Shown here in pieces: positions 1 through 13,172 of a stretch of 64,000 nucleotides of DNA. Source of the stretch: Cantharellus purpuraceus (lineage: Eukaryota; Basidiomycota; Agaricomycetes; Cantharellales; Hydnaceae); NCBI GenBank assembly GCA_025174535.1, contig JALBUN010000025.1, forward strand, positions 62,001 through 126,000, written 5' to 3'. The position numbers were made by a program, and so were the translations under genes. Each line of letters opens with the position of its first letter. The first letter of the stretch is position 1. The notes under the pieces were generated by a model that was not told the origin of the DNA, did not search any database, and was given only the letters and a program-made list of their open reading frames with translations.

Positions 1-1
1 G

Positions 2-847
2 AGGGTCATATGATGTAAGGTGGAGAGTTGCATTTTGGTGACTCATAAGAAGGAGCTGCGTGTTGCTAGGTCAGCGATCCAGCTTTGCAAGCGCAAGATG
101 GAGAAGGCAGCAGCAGAACAGCAGGACAAGGAGGAGGAGAGGGAACATTTGGAGGCCACAGTGAGAAGGGGCGGACCACCCAAGGTTCTGGCTCCAACGG
201 AGCCATTCAGTGGGCCCGGTGTAACATGCGATTTGTGTCATGATGTGGGCGTGGAGTGCATGTGGCCTACTGGCCCAACTCGTCGCCTTTGGTCCTGCGA
301 CTGTTGTTGGGGTTGGAAAGGAGGGTGTAGGATCAATGGAAAGTTCAATCCCCGGAGTTGGAGCATCAAGCCCTGACTAGTGGTACAAGGAGGGGCTGAG
401 AAAGAGTTGGAAGGTTGTCCGACCAAAAAGCGGCGGATGGAGATGGGTGCTGTGGCAGCCAGGGGTAGTGGTGTCGGATCGGAAGGGGCAACGACTGGTG
501 CAGGTACGGGGTGCGTCTCTGTGCCCAATAGTACCGTGGGCCAGCTTATTCGGCTGGTTAACCTGCAGTCGGAGCACTTCCAGCGGACGGAGGGGTTGCT
601 AGTGGACTTGATGAAGATGATGAAATGGAAGGAGGTTCTGGAGGGTTGGCGGACAGCCGAGTTACATCGGTTGCAGAAGTTCATGGCCCCTTTGGATGAG
701 GATTCGGACATGGGGGATGAGAAAGATTGGGTGTCAGATGTAGAGAGTGATGATGAGTCAGAGACGGAGCCTGAGGTAGATAAGGGGAAGGGAAAATATA
801 AAATAAAAATAAAAATGATTATAAATTTCAGAGTGGAAAAGAAATGA
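2..847 (+). pseudogene. Cys-rich zinc-cluster-like ORF remnant, 5' partial
   Basis: One reading frame runs from the window edge to a TAA at 845-847, but it is cut by TGA codons at 11-13 and 374-376. Its central part (about 215-330) is rich in paired cysteines (CDLCHDVGVEC, then CDCCWGWKGGC), which looks like a fungal zinc-cluster or knuckle. A Lys/Glu-rich, probably coiled-coil segment precedes it, and a long acidic tail ends in a Lys-rich stretch. There is no ATG start in this frame, so the 5' end lies outside the window or upstream of an intron. An AATAAA at 906-911 could be its polyadenylation signal. Similar short Cys-rich ORFs accompany transposons in agaricomycete genomes, and this one converges tail-to-tail with the gypsy pol at 953. 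The function is unknown. Both stops are TGA, matching the CGA-to-TGA decay seen across the window. Confidence 0.55.
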
Positions 848-952
848 GTTGGAGTGATTCCTTTGGAGCTTTTTGGGCAGGCTTGTAATTTCCCTTGTGA
901 CTTGTAATAAAATGATGATGCGAAATAATAGAATTAGCATTAGCAATCGAAC

Positions 953-1108
953 TTAAAGATTCATAAGGGGTCCAGGTTTGTCTGGATAAGCGGAGTGAAA
1001 GCCAGAGACGGATTCAGATGCATGATCGAGTTCAGATGCAGAGATCCATGAGGACTCTTTGTCAGTGCCTTCGTATCCAGTCCATTTGACTAAGTACTGG
1101 AGCTTGCA
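953..1108 (-). pseudogene. Chromovirus pol C-terminus (chromodomain end), G copy 1
   Basis: Read on the minus strand, this continues the chromodomain that is interrupted by LTR J at 3055/1109. It contains LVKWTGY and a Trp-containing follow-on, then a short tail ending PGPLMNL and a TAA at 953-955. LVKWxGY is the core of chromodomains, which in Ty3/gypsy chromoviruses steer the integrase to heterochromatin. The join across the solo LTR is supported by the TTGCA duplication on both sides. Without the LTR the chromodomain would be of normal length. Confidence 0.8.
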
Positions 1109-3055
1109 TGTTGGGGTATATGCAGTTCTAAACTACTTCAAATAAGGACTATCATTTAGTAGTTTAAAAGTATTTCAAATGTTCTATTGAATGTACTTAT
1201 ATTTCGCTTTTTTGTGTATTTGAGCCCACAAGTGTACACAAGGGGTCGGTTGCTGATATAATCTGTCATTCAACTCCAACGAGCACTCGCGCGCGAGCGA
1301 ACGACGCGCGCATTACATAATCATCGACGCTTGTTCAGAAATACAACAAATACGTATATACAACCTATTTTCCTCAAATTTTATACAATACACTTCAATT
1401 CAAACTTATTTTCATATTTCAACATGATTCTCAAATTTTACACAATATACTAGATTAAAACATATTGTGATATTTTGGCATAATTCTCAAAAATAATTGT
1501 TTTTTCCCCATTTAGTGGTGGCAACTCTCTTGAAGGAACATCCAAATATCATTGATTCTTTCTTATACAATACTTGTAACATAATTTGAACTATCTTTAA
1601 TCCCCACCTGGTATTTGTATATCTAAATACCCTATATAATACCAATTATATTAATACAGACATTCCTATTATATCCATGTAAATGATTATGTTCATCTCA
1701 ACCAAATATCTCATCTTTTAAAGTTTATTAAAATATAGAATATATGTTTATATTTATGAAAATTTCACACATCCGAAATCTTTTAAGATATCCAAATTGT
1801 AACTCCCTGGCTTTATGTATCATTGAAATCCTGATGTATATCTCCTATACATCAGAATATTGTATACTGACATGATTCCGAACAAGCGTCATCGGAGTTC
1901 GCGCACTTCAGCCAAAAGTGGCCACAGAAGGTTCTGACACCTTCCTGGACCTTCCACAAGGTTCCCCAGCCATCTCTTTCCTTCCAGGGGCTTCCCTAAG
2001 CACCAGGAATGTTCTCTGATTAGTTACATAAGCTAGATAGTCCATGTATATAAAAAGGGCTGCAACAGCAGTGCAATAAATAATATCTTTTTACCACACA
2101 CACACAGCAGTGTCTACTCAAGCATTGAGTAATCATCACATAAGCATCACGCTTATATCAGCTACTCTTAGTGTATATTAACTTTGATTGACTCTCGGAG
2201 AAGCCAGAAGTTATTATATTACAAGCGTAGCAGGCTCTAATATTAATCAAACTCGGAGAAGAGGTTAATACAGAGTAACTGATTAGTAATTAACACACTA
2301 CAAGCCCACTCGGAGCAGTAACTTGAAGTGTATTAATTGTTATTCATTGATCAAGAACCTTACACGTGTAATTGAGACTCTGAGGTTAGCCAAATTATCA
2401 CGTATCGGGCTATTGGTTATAATCAAGAATCTTGCACGTTTAATTGAGACTCTGAGGTTAGTCAGGTTAATACGTACTAGGCTATTGATTGGTCAAGAAT
2501 ACTGCATGTTTAATTGAGGTTAACACGTACTTTGCTATTGATCGGTTGGTTCAATTGTGGGCATTTCAATAAATCAACAACACAGTCTATTAACTCACCT
2601 CTTTGAGACGAGATTAATATCCCTTGACTGTTGATTCTATCACGGATAAACACGTACAGTGAATACGCTTGTTCAGAAGGAAGTGTTCAAGTGCATATCT
2701 ATCTTTTTACGTTGAAGGGATTATTGTTAGCTTTAATCCACTCAACCCGCGGTACTAAGGCACTAGGTTACTTCCCACTTTGAAGTATCTGAACCCTTGA
2801 ACGCCTGTCAATCTTTGACTTTACATTGCATCAGCAGTAAAGTGTGAACTACACGTGACAAGCATAAATCTCTATTGCTTCACTTCCTGTGGCAACATTG
2901 ATTGTGATTGCTCACCGGAGTATAATTTCTTAATTGGGTTCTCCGTTAAAATAGTTTCAAGCTTATTGCTAGCCTTGAAAGGTCATACATCCTCGGGCTA
3001 AACTTAGATTGTGATTAACACCACAGTTTAGGTTGAAGTTCACGGTTCCAAAACA
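1109..3055 (+). mobile_element. Solo LTR, type J, carrying a MITE
   Basis: The sequence starts TGTTGGGGTATATGC and ends GGTTCCAAAACA, flanked by TTGCA on both sides (1104-1108 and 3056-3060). Removing the 565-bp MITE at 1326-1890 leaves about 1.38 kb. A TATA-like motif (tatataaaaag) lies near 2047, followed by the likely R/U5 region. It is inserted in the chromodomain of a gypsy element. No internal coding region remains. Confidence 0.85.
1326..1890 (+). mobile_element. MITE copy 1 (565 bp)
   Basis: The terminal inverted repeats are GACGCTTGTTC and GAACAAGCGTC, with ATC on both sides (1323-1325, 1891-1893). The body is AT-rich with no coding potential. A subterminal palindrome (tgatgtatat / atacatca) lies near 1830-1860. 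The same element recurs at 20881, 25622, 35870 and 39766. Confidence 0.85.
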
Positions 3056-4619
3056 TTGCACTTGTATCAATGGTCAATCTTTGAGTCCAGGATCTCAGTT
3101 ATCTCATATTCATTGTCTCCTTCAATGATGATCGGGGGAGGTGGGGGTTGTGTGCGACCAGAGATCTTGTTTGTAGTAGCGGGTTCAAGCATTGATATAT
3201 GGAAAACTGGATGAACTGCTTGGAAGTGGTCCAGGAGGCAGAGGGTGAAGGACCTGCTGCCTGCGCAAGCAATGACCTCATAAGGACCTAAGTATTTCTT
3301 GGAGAGTTTCTTTGATGGACGGGTGGTCCAGAAGTGTTCAGCCTTAATGAATACTTTGTCTCCGATTTGCAGGTCTGGAGCCAGAATGCGGCGTTGGTCA
3401 GTGGAGACTTGATATTGTTTCTAGGCAATGGAGATGGTTTCTCAGAGATGTTGGTGTAGTTGATCGAGGTTGGTTACGAATTGGTGGGCTTTGGTGGAGG
3501 CAAGTTCTTTCTCGGGGTGGATGGAGATGGTAGCCTTTATTAGCAAAGAATGGAGAGATGCCAGTAGTCACGTTCGGCATGTTGTTGTAGGCAAACTCTG
3601 TTATTGGAAGTAGGTCAGCCCAGTTGTCTTGTTGATAGTTACAATAGATTCGGAGGTATTGTTCCAGGGACTGATTCATTCGTTCTGTTTGTCCGTCTCC
3701 TTCAGGGTGGTATCCGGAGGTGAAATGAAGCTTCATGTTGAGAGCCTTTCCTAATGTGTGGAAGAAGGAGGACACAAACTCTGAGCCCCGATCAGACGTG
3801 ACATGTGATGGGACTCCATGTTTAGAGAATACGTGGAGAATGAACAATTTAGCTAGTGAGGCGGAGGTGATGGTGTCATGCGTCAGAATGAATAGTGACT
3901 GTTTGGTGAACCTGTTGACAATCATGAGTATGGTATCATATCCAAGCGATGGGGGGAGCTTGTCTATGAAATCCATGGAGATGGAGTTCCATGGTTGCTC
4001 TGGGACCAGAAGTTGCTTAAGTGTTCCATAGGGTTTGTGCCTTTGCAATTTTGAGTGCATACACGTGGTGCAGGAGTTACAGTAGTGTTGAATGTATTCT
4101 TGCATTTTTGGCCATACATAGTCTTGTCAGATTAATCCTTGTGTGCAATTTTGCCCAAAATGGCCTGAGATCGGGTGATCATGATAATACTGCAAAACTC
4201 AGAGTCGGAGGCTGTTGGCGTCAGGGACGTATATCCGGTTGTTGTGTCAGAGGTGTCCTTCGGGGTCAAGTAACCATTTCGGATCAGAAGGGTCATCCAA
4301 GTGTTTAACTGCAACAGGATCAGATCGGAGTGATGAGCGGATGTCAGAGCGGAGTTGGTCGATGTTCATAATGGTGACAGCTCGGAGGGTGGGAGTCATG
4401 AGGGTGGATGCTCGTAGGGACGATGCCAGCTGCTCGTTAGTGAACACAGGTTGAAAGTTGTGTGGGTTTACAGTGGCATAGTCGCTATTCCCCTCTTTAG
4501 GGTAGACATCCCATCGTCTAGTTAAAGCGTTGGGCTTTGCTCCAAGTTGACCTGGGTGGAAACGGATGATGAGATTGAACTGAGATAGGTATTCAGACCA
4601 TCGGACTTGTCTCTGGGTG
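3056..4619 (-). pseudogene. Chromovirus pol: RNase H end, integrase, chromodomain start (G copy 1)
   Basis: On the minus strand from 4619 downward this reads the end of RNase H (RWSEYLSQFN), a linker, a CxxC zinc-binding pair (CNSCTTC), and the integrase core. All three catalytic acidic residues are visible: MDFIDKLP, TSDRGSEF and GDGQTERMN. A chromodomain then begins (EYEITEILDSKID) and is cut by LTR J at 3055. The pol starts elsewhere: its 5' part is at 18047-19239 on the plus strand, separated by an inversion whose breakpoint is LTR B at 4620. Several frame breaks are present, so it is inactive. Confidence 0.9.
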
Positions 4620-6048
4620 TGTTTTGGAACCCGCAAAATTATGGTGTTAGGGCAAACTCTAAATCACCACAATTCCATGAATGAACAGCTGAGAAGAATA
4701 TCAAATCCTACTGCAGCCCAACTCCAGAAACAATTTAACATTTGTACTTTGGTTACAATCCCTTGTAATGGTCAATGCAGATGATATGCAGGAAGGTAAT
4801 ACATTTCTTAGCAGCAGGGAATGAATAAGACTTCCAGAGTCTAGAGTTCATGGACGCTTAGGGGTCCAGATATTCCAAAAAGAGGGGAATGCACTTAGAG
4901 GCTAGAGGAAGTAGGTGGATGAATCCAACCGTCCAACCAGTGGCACTCTGAAGCAGGTAACAGCGATGTGTGAAGTAGTCTAGCAACTGCTTCACACGAG
5001 TTCAAGATCCTAATGCTCTGCTAAGGCAGTACACACTAGTAACTTAAACAAAGAGCACTAATGGCAGGACTATTGACAGACAATCTCACCCTGTAGATTT
5101 GTAGTCACGCGAGGTAGATACTACACTCACGCCCAAAGCAGGACAATCACTACTTCAAGTGCAATCAAATACAGTTACACAACTGTAAGCGACCCTTGAA
5201 CTGGACAATCAACAGTTACTGAGATATAGAGGATGACAGTGTATGTCACTCTAGTCACACTGATGTGCAAATGATAGGGTAGAAATTGGTTATTTATTTC
5301 AGAGGCAGAATGGCTGCCTTTTATATTGTATTTACAGGAGCTGACTAATACTACTGGAAACTTCTACCTATTAATAGATGGAAACTACTGGAAGCTAGTG
5401 GAATATGTGAGAAGGGGTGGAAGTTTCCTAGCCAATGAGCTGCTTGATTTGCTCTGACTCATGGCATGAGTCATGGATGGAGTCATAGTGTGACTCAGAG
5501 CAGGAGTCATAGTATAAGTAATCACAGGAGTCATGGTATGAGTCATGGAAGGAGTCATAGCATGAGTCACCATTACTCAAATAACTCTGTCAATACTTCG
5601 TTTCCCAGGCTGATCAGCACAGCTATGGGTAGGCACAGCTTCTATTGAACTCTCCACTGAAAATGGAGTCAGGAGGTGCAGTGGTTGCAAAGATATTGAG
5701 CATTTACTGGCAGTGATGACCAGATTGAGTCGGAGATTGAAATGAGTCATGTGATCAAAAATGAGTCAGTAGTCCAGGTGACTCCGGCTGACTTTAAAGC
5801 TGCTGACATCTGCAAAGGTTTGTGGGTCCATGTGAGTCCCAAAACATTGCCCAGCAGAACAATAAGTGTGTAGACTCATTTCTGCATGGAAAATTCCCGA
5901 AAAAATATGAAAAAATAGAGAATATTTGAATGGCCCTGAATCAAGAGAAAGCAGCACATATATACTGATATTTTAAGGCCATGAAGTGAAATTGTACAGT
6001 TTTGGGACTTTAAACAAGATCTTTTAAGGGAAAACCAGTTCCCATACA
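4620..6048 (-). mobile_element. Solo LTR, type B, inversion breakpoint 1
   Basis: Read on the minus strand it starts TGTATGGGAACTGG and ends TTCCAAAACA. Its two flanks do not match each other: GGGTG at 4615-4619 and ATGCT at 6049-6053. These are the complements of the flanks CACCC (19235-19239) and AGCAT (20671-20675) at the copy at 19240-20670. This LTR is therefore one half of a recombined pair. It is nearly identical to that partner. Confidence 0.9.
5458..5573 (-). promoter_or_regulatory. 12-bp tandem array with TGACTCA/TGAGTCA cores in LTR B1
   Basis: A 12-bp period repeat of the form atgactc(a/c)tncc alternates between TGACTCA and TGACTCC cores. TGA(C/G)TCA is the known binding heptamer of Gcn4/AP-1-type bZIP factors. 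The array lies upstream of the TATA-like tatattgta region, so an enhancer role is plausible but inferred. Confidence 0.5.
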
Positions 6049-8336
6049 ATGCTGGCAGCACACAGGACATCATAAATGATGAATGGTGGCATGTAGCCAG
6101 TAGCAGAAGCTCCCAGGAAGGGGAGCTAGACCCTAGAGAAGTTACAGGGACTTCTTGTAAGGAAGACTCTAGAAGAGAGTTGTTGTGATTGCAAGACTGC
6201 ACAGACAATCACACAATAGATCATCTGTCAAACAAGAACCCTTCATCAAGTGGTTCTTTGATTAGAGAAGAAAGGAGAAGATAGCCATCCACTGTCTCCA
6301 ATATTCCTAGAGGAAAGGAACATGCTCAATATACAAGCACAAGTAGAAGTAGCAATACTTCTGCTAGGGAATCGTGCAGCACAGGGCAGCATGAAACCCA
6401 CAGGTCAATCACAAGATTGACCAAACAACTCATGCATAATCAACATGAGATGAAGAGCATTAGCAAAGCTAGTGCTCAGGCAGCCAAGATAGCTGCCAAA
6501 GCAGGACATGCTGCCACTACTATGGGGCAGCAAATAGCAGAGCTAGGAACAATGTTAAAATCACTCCAAGAGAACTCTGAGCAATGCAAGTCACATCACT
6601 GAAGATCAGATTCTCAACAAGAATCTGAATCCAGAGAGTCTGGACCTCCCCAGGGTGAGAGGGTCCAACTGAATGATTGGTTAGACAGAGGAAATGAAAT
6701 TCCCCCAATGAAGGGAATTAGAGACCCAGTAATCCTGGTGAGGCAAGGATTACTGATCCAGATTGAAGAGGAAACTCTTCAATCTATGGCAAAGGAGCTC
6801 AATCAAGAGATTGAGCGATGGAAACAATGGGAAGTTGAGGCTTCTCATAAACATAGATTAGCCCTCAAACGGAAGGCTAAACATGCAGAGCAAGAGCTCG
6901 GCCGGCTGTTTAGAGAGCAGCAGCCCCAGCAAGAGCTCAATGTGGCTATTGAATTAAATCAACGGTCATGACATGTGCTGAACAGTTATCAGCATGTACA
7001 AGTGGCGGACCTTTCAGGAGACACCTGCCATGAGCAACAAGATACCCAATGGGTACCTCAAGAAGATGTTCCCCATAATAAGGAACAATCAGTGCCATTG
7101 ACCCTAGAAGGTCAAGGCATACCAGATCAACTGGACACAATTCATCCTATTGACAGCATTACTCACATGGTGCAAGTAGCAATAGAGATACAGACCCAGA
7201 GAAGTCTGTACTTGCCAAGGCAGGAATTAAAGTATCACCTTCTGAGCAATATGCAGGAGGTGCAGATCTCAAAGAGTTTGAGATTGTTGTAGCAGGTATG
7301 CTATGATGGCTGAAGATGAACAATCTTCTAGGGCCATCAAGTACAAATTTTCAGCTATTGTACTTAGGCACTTGCCTTAAAGGTGAGGCCCAGGAATGGT
7401 TCTACAAGAATGTAGAACACTACAACAGGGCAGTCCAAGACTGGACCCTGGAAACTGCAATCCTTGGATTGCAGCATAGATTCCTACACACCCTAACACA
7501 TCACCATGCATCAAATAAGTTTGACTCTGTAATACAGGGTCAAAGGACTGTTCATGAATTAATGAACAACCTAGATAAGTATGCAGGTTGCATGATAATG
7601 CCACCAGACACGTACACATACAGGAAGAGGTTTGTAACTGCAATGTGCAAATGTCTGAGACAAGAAGTCCTCAAGAAGGGCTTCAATGCCAAGTTTAGCA
7701 GTATCAAGCAGTTGTATGAAACTGCTTGAATGATAGAGGAAGCGACATGATACCACCATGGTCTGTGACACCCAGAGAACACAACTAATGCATCCTCCTC
7801 AACCCATAGACCAGTAGTCAATAGAACTACTGGTATGATGAATATGGAGAGTTGACCCATGCCCCAAGGACATGTGTATATGGCTCCCAACACACACTCA
7901 CAACAAGTGAGTGTGTCAAGGTTGGAACCCCATAATGGAAGCTCTGGGTCCAATTCCAATAATTACCTTTTCAAGGGTAATTATCAATTGAAACCGCCAG
8001 CACATGTGAGTGGTGATTGATCAAACAACATTACTAGTAACATTGTGTGCTATGAATGTGGCCAGACAGGTCACATGTGACCTAGCTGCCCCAAATTAAA
8101 GGGCAACGTAAGGTCAGCTGCAGTCTGAAAGGATGTGTCCTCACACATAGTGGAGGATAAGGTAGACAGATTATCCCTGATAGAGGGGAAACATGAAGAA
8201 CCAATGAATGATCCCAAGGACCATCTAGACAAAAAAAGATCAGCTATAGAAGTGGCTGATGAATGGGATGAAGAGGTCACCCCATACAAATGGGACAACC
8301 AAGATGACACCCCCAAGAGGGAGGCTATGCCAATGT
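6049..8336 (+). pseudogene. F-family Ty3/gypsy gag (F copy 1), decayed
   Basis: The frame from about 6150 to 8336 encodes a Ser-rich N-terminus, an Ala-rich helix (ASAQAAKIAAKAGHAA), and a Glu/Gln/Lys-rich coiled coil. The capsid-like retrotransposon gag core follows (AQEWFYKNVEHY, then WTLETAI, near 7390-7460), then a CCHC zinc knuckle at about 8049-8092 (CYECGQTGHM, stop, PSCP) and an acidic tail. Gag forms the particle that packages element RNA. The frame is cut by TGA at 6600, 6969, 7727 and in the knuckle, by one TAG near 6275, and by a shift near 7290. The leader lies at 20671-21447, across the inversion breakpoint. A copia element is inserted at 8337. Confidence 0.85.
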
Positions 8337-8764
8337 TGTTGAGAAATGTACTCACCTGCTGATCACTCAACTCAGGCTCCATACCACTGGATCATATCAA
8401 TAGACATCTCGAACTCAATATTGCTGGACCATATCTATACATCTCATGAGATGCAGTCATGTTACTGTCATCCACACAAACATCCATTTGTATACCCAAT
8501 CACCATTTACATTCAGGAGTAGTGAATGAATATGCTAAGCATTTACCTGTGTATATATAATTCTGATGTCATGTTCATGATCTGGATGCCAAGGTCATTC
8601 TCATATGTATAAGTACGTGTTCTACCAATATGCAGTTCTCCAGTCAATCACAGTTGTACTTTTCTCTCTGACTCACCACCTTTGATCTCTAAGATTCCAA
8701 TTATATATTGGAATTCTATGCTCTTATTCTACTGTTTGCTATCCATCTACTTAATCTTACAACA
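8337..8764 (+). repeat. Copia 5' LTR
   Basis: It is 428 bp long, TGTTGAG to CTTACAACA, and equal in length to the 3' LTR at 13173. A TATA-like stretch (gtgtatatataattctg) lies near 8550. Confidence 0.95.
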
Positions 8765-8788
8765 GATTAAGAGTCTCATCGATCTACC

Positions 8789-11700
8789 ATGACTCAAGTT
8801 GCGTTCACTACTTCTCACCCAAAACATGATGTACACAAATTTTGAGATCTCAAACCCAAATTGGGTCAAGACAACTGGATTTCCTGGAAAAGGGAACTTT
8901 TAGCCACAGCGAGAGATCACGGCTTATATGCTATCATTCTCGGTACTGATATTCTACCTTCACTCACGGACCAAGCAGTTACTACGACTGATAACATTCC
9001 ATATATCAGCACCACACCACTGTCACATCTCATCAATGAATGGAATGTCACGTATAACCAAATTCTGCTCTGTATCTCACCCGAACTCCAGACTGCAATC
9101 AATGATACCAACATTGCAAGTGAAGCATAGAACATACTCATTGGGAAATTCAAATCTACTGATCCAAGCAAAATCAGTATAATCAGGATGAAATATGAGA
9201 ATTACCACATGATTGAAGGCCAGTCTGTTATCACATATATCACTGTCATGAAGGAATACAGGAATCAGTTGAAATGGATGGGTGAAACGATACCCAACTC
9301 CACTCATGCGGCCACTTTACTCAGGAACGTACCAGAATCCTGGCGTCAAATTGCGCAAACAATCAGGATGATTACATGCAAACCAGAAGAGATCAAAGAA
9401 TGTCTCGAGGTGCACAAAGCTGATCTTAATGCTCTTGAAATATCCGTCCAAGCTGGCACCGCATTTGCTGCACAGTCCAGACCTCTCCGACCTCTACAAC
9501 CAAAGATTTTGGCACAAAACCCATATATTCCACGACCTGACAATAGTTCTTGAAATCACACACCGAGATCTAATCAATATAACATGATGCAATGTAATCA
9601 CTGTGGAAAATCTGGACACATGGCATCTTGATGCTATGCACAGGGTGGCAGACTTGAAGGACAGATGCCTTGGAGGCAGAACCAGGGATTACACACACAT
9701 ATTCCTCAGTTTCCTACAGGTAGACCTACACAGACAACAAATCATCAGTAATATAACCAGCAGATGGATAAACCTATGATCAATACACCGGCTCACCTTG
9801 CAGGACAGACAAAGGACTTCATCATGGTTGCCTCAATCACCGAATCACCAATCATATCAATCCAATCACCCACCCCAGCCCCACCAATCCATAACGATAC
9901 CCATACATGGCTGGTGGATTCTGCTGCATCTAGTCACTTATCTGGAAACTTACTGTTATTTTTTGACATGAATAACATCCCACCTGTCACAATTCAAACC
10001 ACCAGTGGGGAATCATTCACTGCAAATCAGAGCGGATCTATACATATAAAGATCATATCTGACCCTTTATTCCATTTACCTGACCTTCACATCACACTCA
10101 CCAATGTCATATATGCACCTAAACTACATGCCAATTTACTATCAGTCGGATGTACTATTCAGCAAAAACCAATCTGCATTGTCACACAACAGACAGATCC
10201 TGGCACAAGGACCAAAGATTGACAATCTATTCACATATACTGTGGTATCTCTACCCAAGGATACACCTGAAATTGCATATTATTCCGCTGAACCTGCAGA
10301 GATTGTCCTATGGCACCACAGACTAGCTCACACTGGATACTCTACTCTAGAAGCAATGAAGAGGCTTCATACAGCCAATGGATTCACTCCAAATGTCCAC
10401 CATGGCCCTATCACACAATGAAATAACTGCCCATATGGGAAACAGACTCATGCTCCATTTCAAAAATCCAAAACCACACCATCTAACATTGGTGATATCA
10501 TTGTTTTTCTGATATTTGGGGACCATTCAAGTTATCTGTCAGTGGATACAAATACTTCATTACCTGGATCGATCTGGTGACATGTATGGCTAGTATTGAA
10601 TTTCTCAAGGATAAGGAATCCAAGACGATTACGGAGTCATTCAAGAGATACATGGCTTGGCTACTACATCAGAAGAAAGCTGACGTCAAGAAGGTCAGAA
10701 TGGATAATGGAGGGGAATATATTGGAAAGGACTTTGAAGAGATGTGCCATAAGCTTGGGATTATCCATGAGACAACCTCACTGTACACCCCAGAACATAA
10801 TGGAATTGTGGAACGTTATAATAGAACATTACAGGAAGGGGCCTTGACCTTATGACACAAGGCCGATCTTCCCAGTAAGTTCTGGGTATCTGTGATCCAC
10901 ACCATCAATTTCATCAGAAATCGTATACTTCACCATCGTCTTGGAATATCCCCTTATGACGCCTTCTGGGAAAAGAAGCCAAGCATTGACTGGTTACACA
11001 CATATGGATGTAAATGCTGGGCCCTCATCCCCAAAGCCATCAGGAGGAAAGGCGAATACAGATCGGTGGAAGGAATATTCGTTGGATACTTTGATGATTC
11101 AAAGGCATACAAGGTGTGAATTCCATGAACTCACACTCTTATCAAAGCAAGAGATGTCATATTTGATGAGTCGAATCACATTGAAAGAATCACCATACAT
11201 GCTACTGATGACGATGATCTCCCTAACCTATGGACCACGGATTTACCCATCTCTACAAATACATCTACCCCACCAATCATCACACGCGAATGGACCAATG
11301 ACCATGGACTTCCACACCATATTGGAATCACGGATAGTCCTCTCACAGATATCATGGATATGGATACCAGAAATGAGATAGAAGGAACTGAATCTGACAA
11401 AGTTGGTCAATCGGATAAGGTGGATGCTACATTACAGCACGCACCCAAGGATTTCAAATGAGGACCATGGCTCGATCCTGAGAACCAGACATATGGACAT
11501 GGAAAATGTCAACATGGTTTTTATGCAGCTATTGACACCATCGCGCAGGGCCTCACAGACCTTGAACACATCGAATTGGCACTTGTTGTTCTTGCTGAAG
11601 ATGAACCAATGAACTATAGGGAGGCACAAGGATCAGTTAACGCTATCGAATGGCAGGAGAGCATGAATAGGGAAATGGAGACACTGAAAGGCTATCATAC

Positions 11701-13165
11701 CTGGGATCTCATCGAAAGACCACCCAATATGAATATCATAGGATGCAAGTGGATATATCGTGTCAAACGAGATAACCTAGGACTCATTAACAGATTCAAG
11801 GCCCAACTCATAGCGCAAGGATTCTCACAAGTTCCAGGACTCAATTTCAATGAGACTTATTCCCCTATGATTCAATTTAATTCCATCTGACTAATCCTCA
11901 CACTCGCATGTCACTACAACCTTGAGCTCTGTCATATTGACGTCAAAGGAGCTTATCTCAATGGATCCCTTCAGGATGATGTTTATATGAAACAACCCAA
12001 GGGATTCATTGAATCAGGGAAAGAACATCTGGTCTGCAAATTAGATAAAGGGCTGTATGGACTCAAGCAATCAGGACGTGTCTGGCATCAGACTCTCAAG
12101 AAGCAGATGGAGAGATTAGGTTTTAAATCTGGTGAAGCTGATACCACAATCTTTTTCCGCTTTGAAAAAGATGATTCCATTGAGATTGCAGGGTGGTATG
12201 TCAATGATGGACTCTTAGCCGCAAACTCTGTCAAATCAATGAAGAAGATGATCAAGGATATAGAAGGGATTTTCGATATACAAGACCTCAGGGAATCTGA
12301 CCATCTACTTGGGATCAGGATCATTCAAGATAAGGAACTGGGGACTATACATATATCTCAGCCTTCCTTCATCAACACCATGGCATGGCATTTTGATATA
12401 ATGACTGGAAGAGCTGTCTCATCACCCATGGATGCATCCTCGGACCTACACACATCCACGAGTATCAATGTGATCATTGATATACCATACACATCCCTGA
12501 TTGGTAGTGTCAACTACTGCGCGATCTCCACTTGACCCGACATTGCTTATGCCACTAACAAATGTGCACAGTTCACTTCTAATCTGACTCTCTCTCACTG
12601 GGAAGCCGCCAAACACATCATTCGTTACCTGTTGAATACGAAGGATTATGGTATCACATATACGCAGGAGGGGAGAGGAGTAGAGGGATATGCTCACAAC
12701 CTAGCAGGATTTATGGATGCAGATTTTGCAGGAGACGTAAATGATTGAAAATCTACCACAGGATGGATCTTCACATATAATGGAGCACCCGTCTCATGGG
12801 CTTCCAAGAAACAGGGGCTTGTGACACGATCATCAATGGAAGCAGAGCTCATTGTGGGATCTATTGCATCAGCAGAGGGGATATGGCTTATTAAACTCAG
12901 ACATGACTTTAAGCATGATTTCAAACCCATCCCAGTTTTCACTGACAACCAATTGTTTATTTCTTTCACAAAGAATGAGGTCAACAATTTGAGGATGAAA
13001 CATATCGACACTCATTATCATTACACGTGTGAACAGGTCGATGCCAGTACTATAAAACTTCATTATGTCCCCACCTTTGAAAACCCTGCTGACATACTCA
13101 CAAAGTCCTTATCACCTCACAAGCACATGAATCTCCTAAATGTTCTAGGGATTCATCATGCTTGA
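8789..13165 (+). pseudogene. Copia gag-pol polyprotein, inactivated
   Basis: The first ATG after the 5' LTR is at 8789 and the frame ends with TGA just before the 3' LTR. In order it shows: gag (DNWISWKRELL); a zinc knuckle near 9595-9640 (CNHCGKSGHMAS, stop, C); aspartic protease (WLVDSAASSHLSG, 9909-9947); the GAG pre-integrase motif (LWHHRLAHTGY); integrase with SDIWGPF, MDNGGEY and EHNGIVERYNR; reverse transcriptase (HIDVKGAYLNG); and RNase H (MDADFAGD; SSMEAEL). The frame holds about ten TGA codons, most at expected arginine positions, and two compensating shifts near 10185 and 10503. The YVDD active site reads YVND (12197-12208). It cannot make active enzyme. Confidence 0.95.
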
Positions 13166-13172
13166 GGGGGTG

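Noticed and set aside
10385..12760. Recoding of TGA as an amino acid (selenocysteine or altered code), since the copia frame continues through about ten TGA codons.
   Set aside because: Host genes here (55901-57258, 47442) behave with the standard code and one uses TGA as its stop. The TGAs fall at arginine positions and the copies differ at CpG, so mutation explains them.
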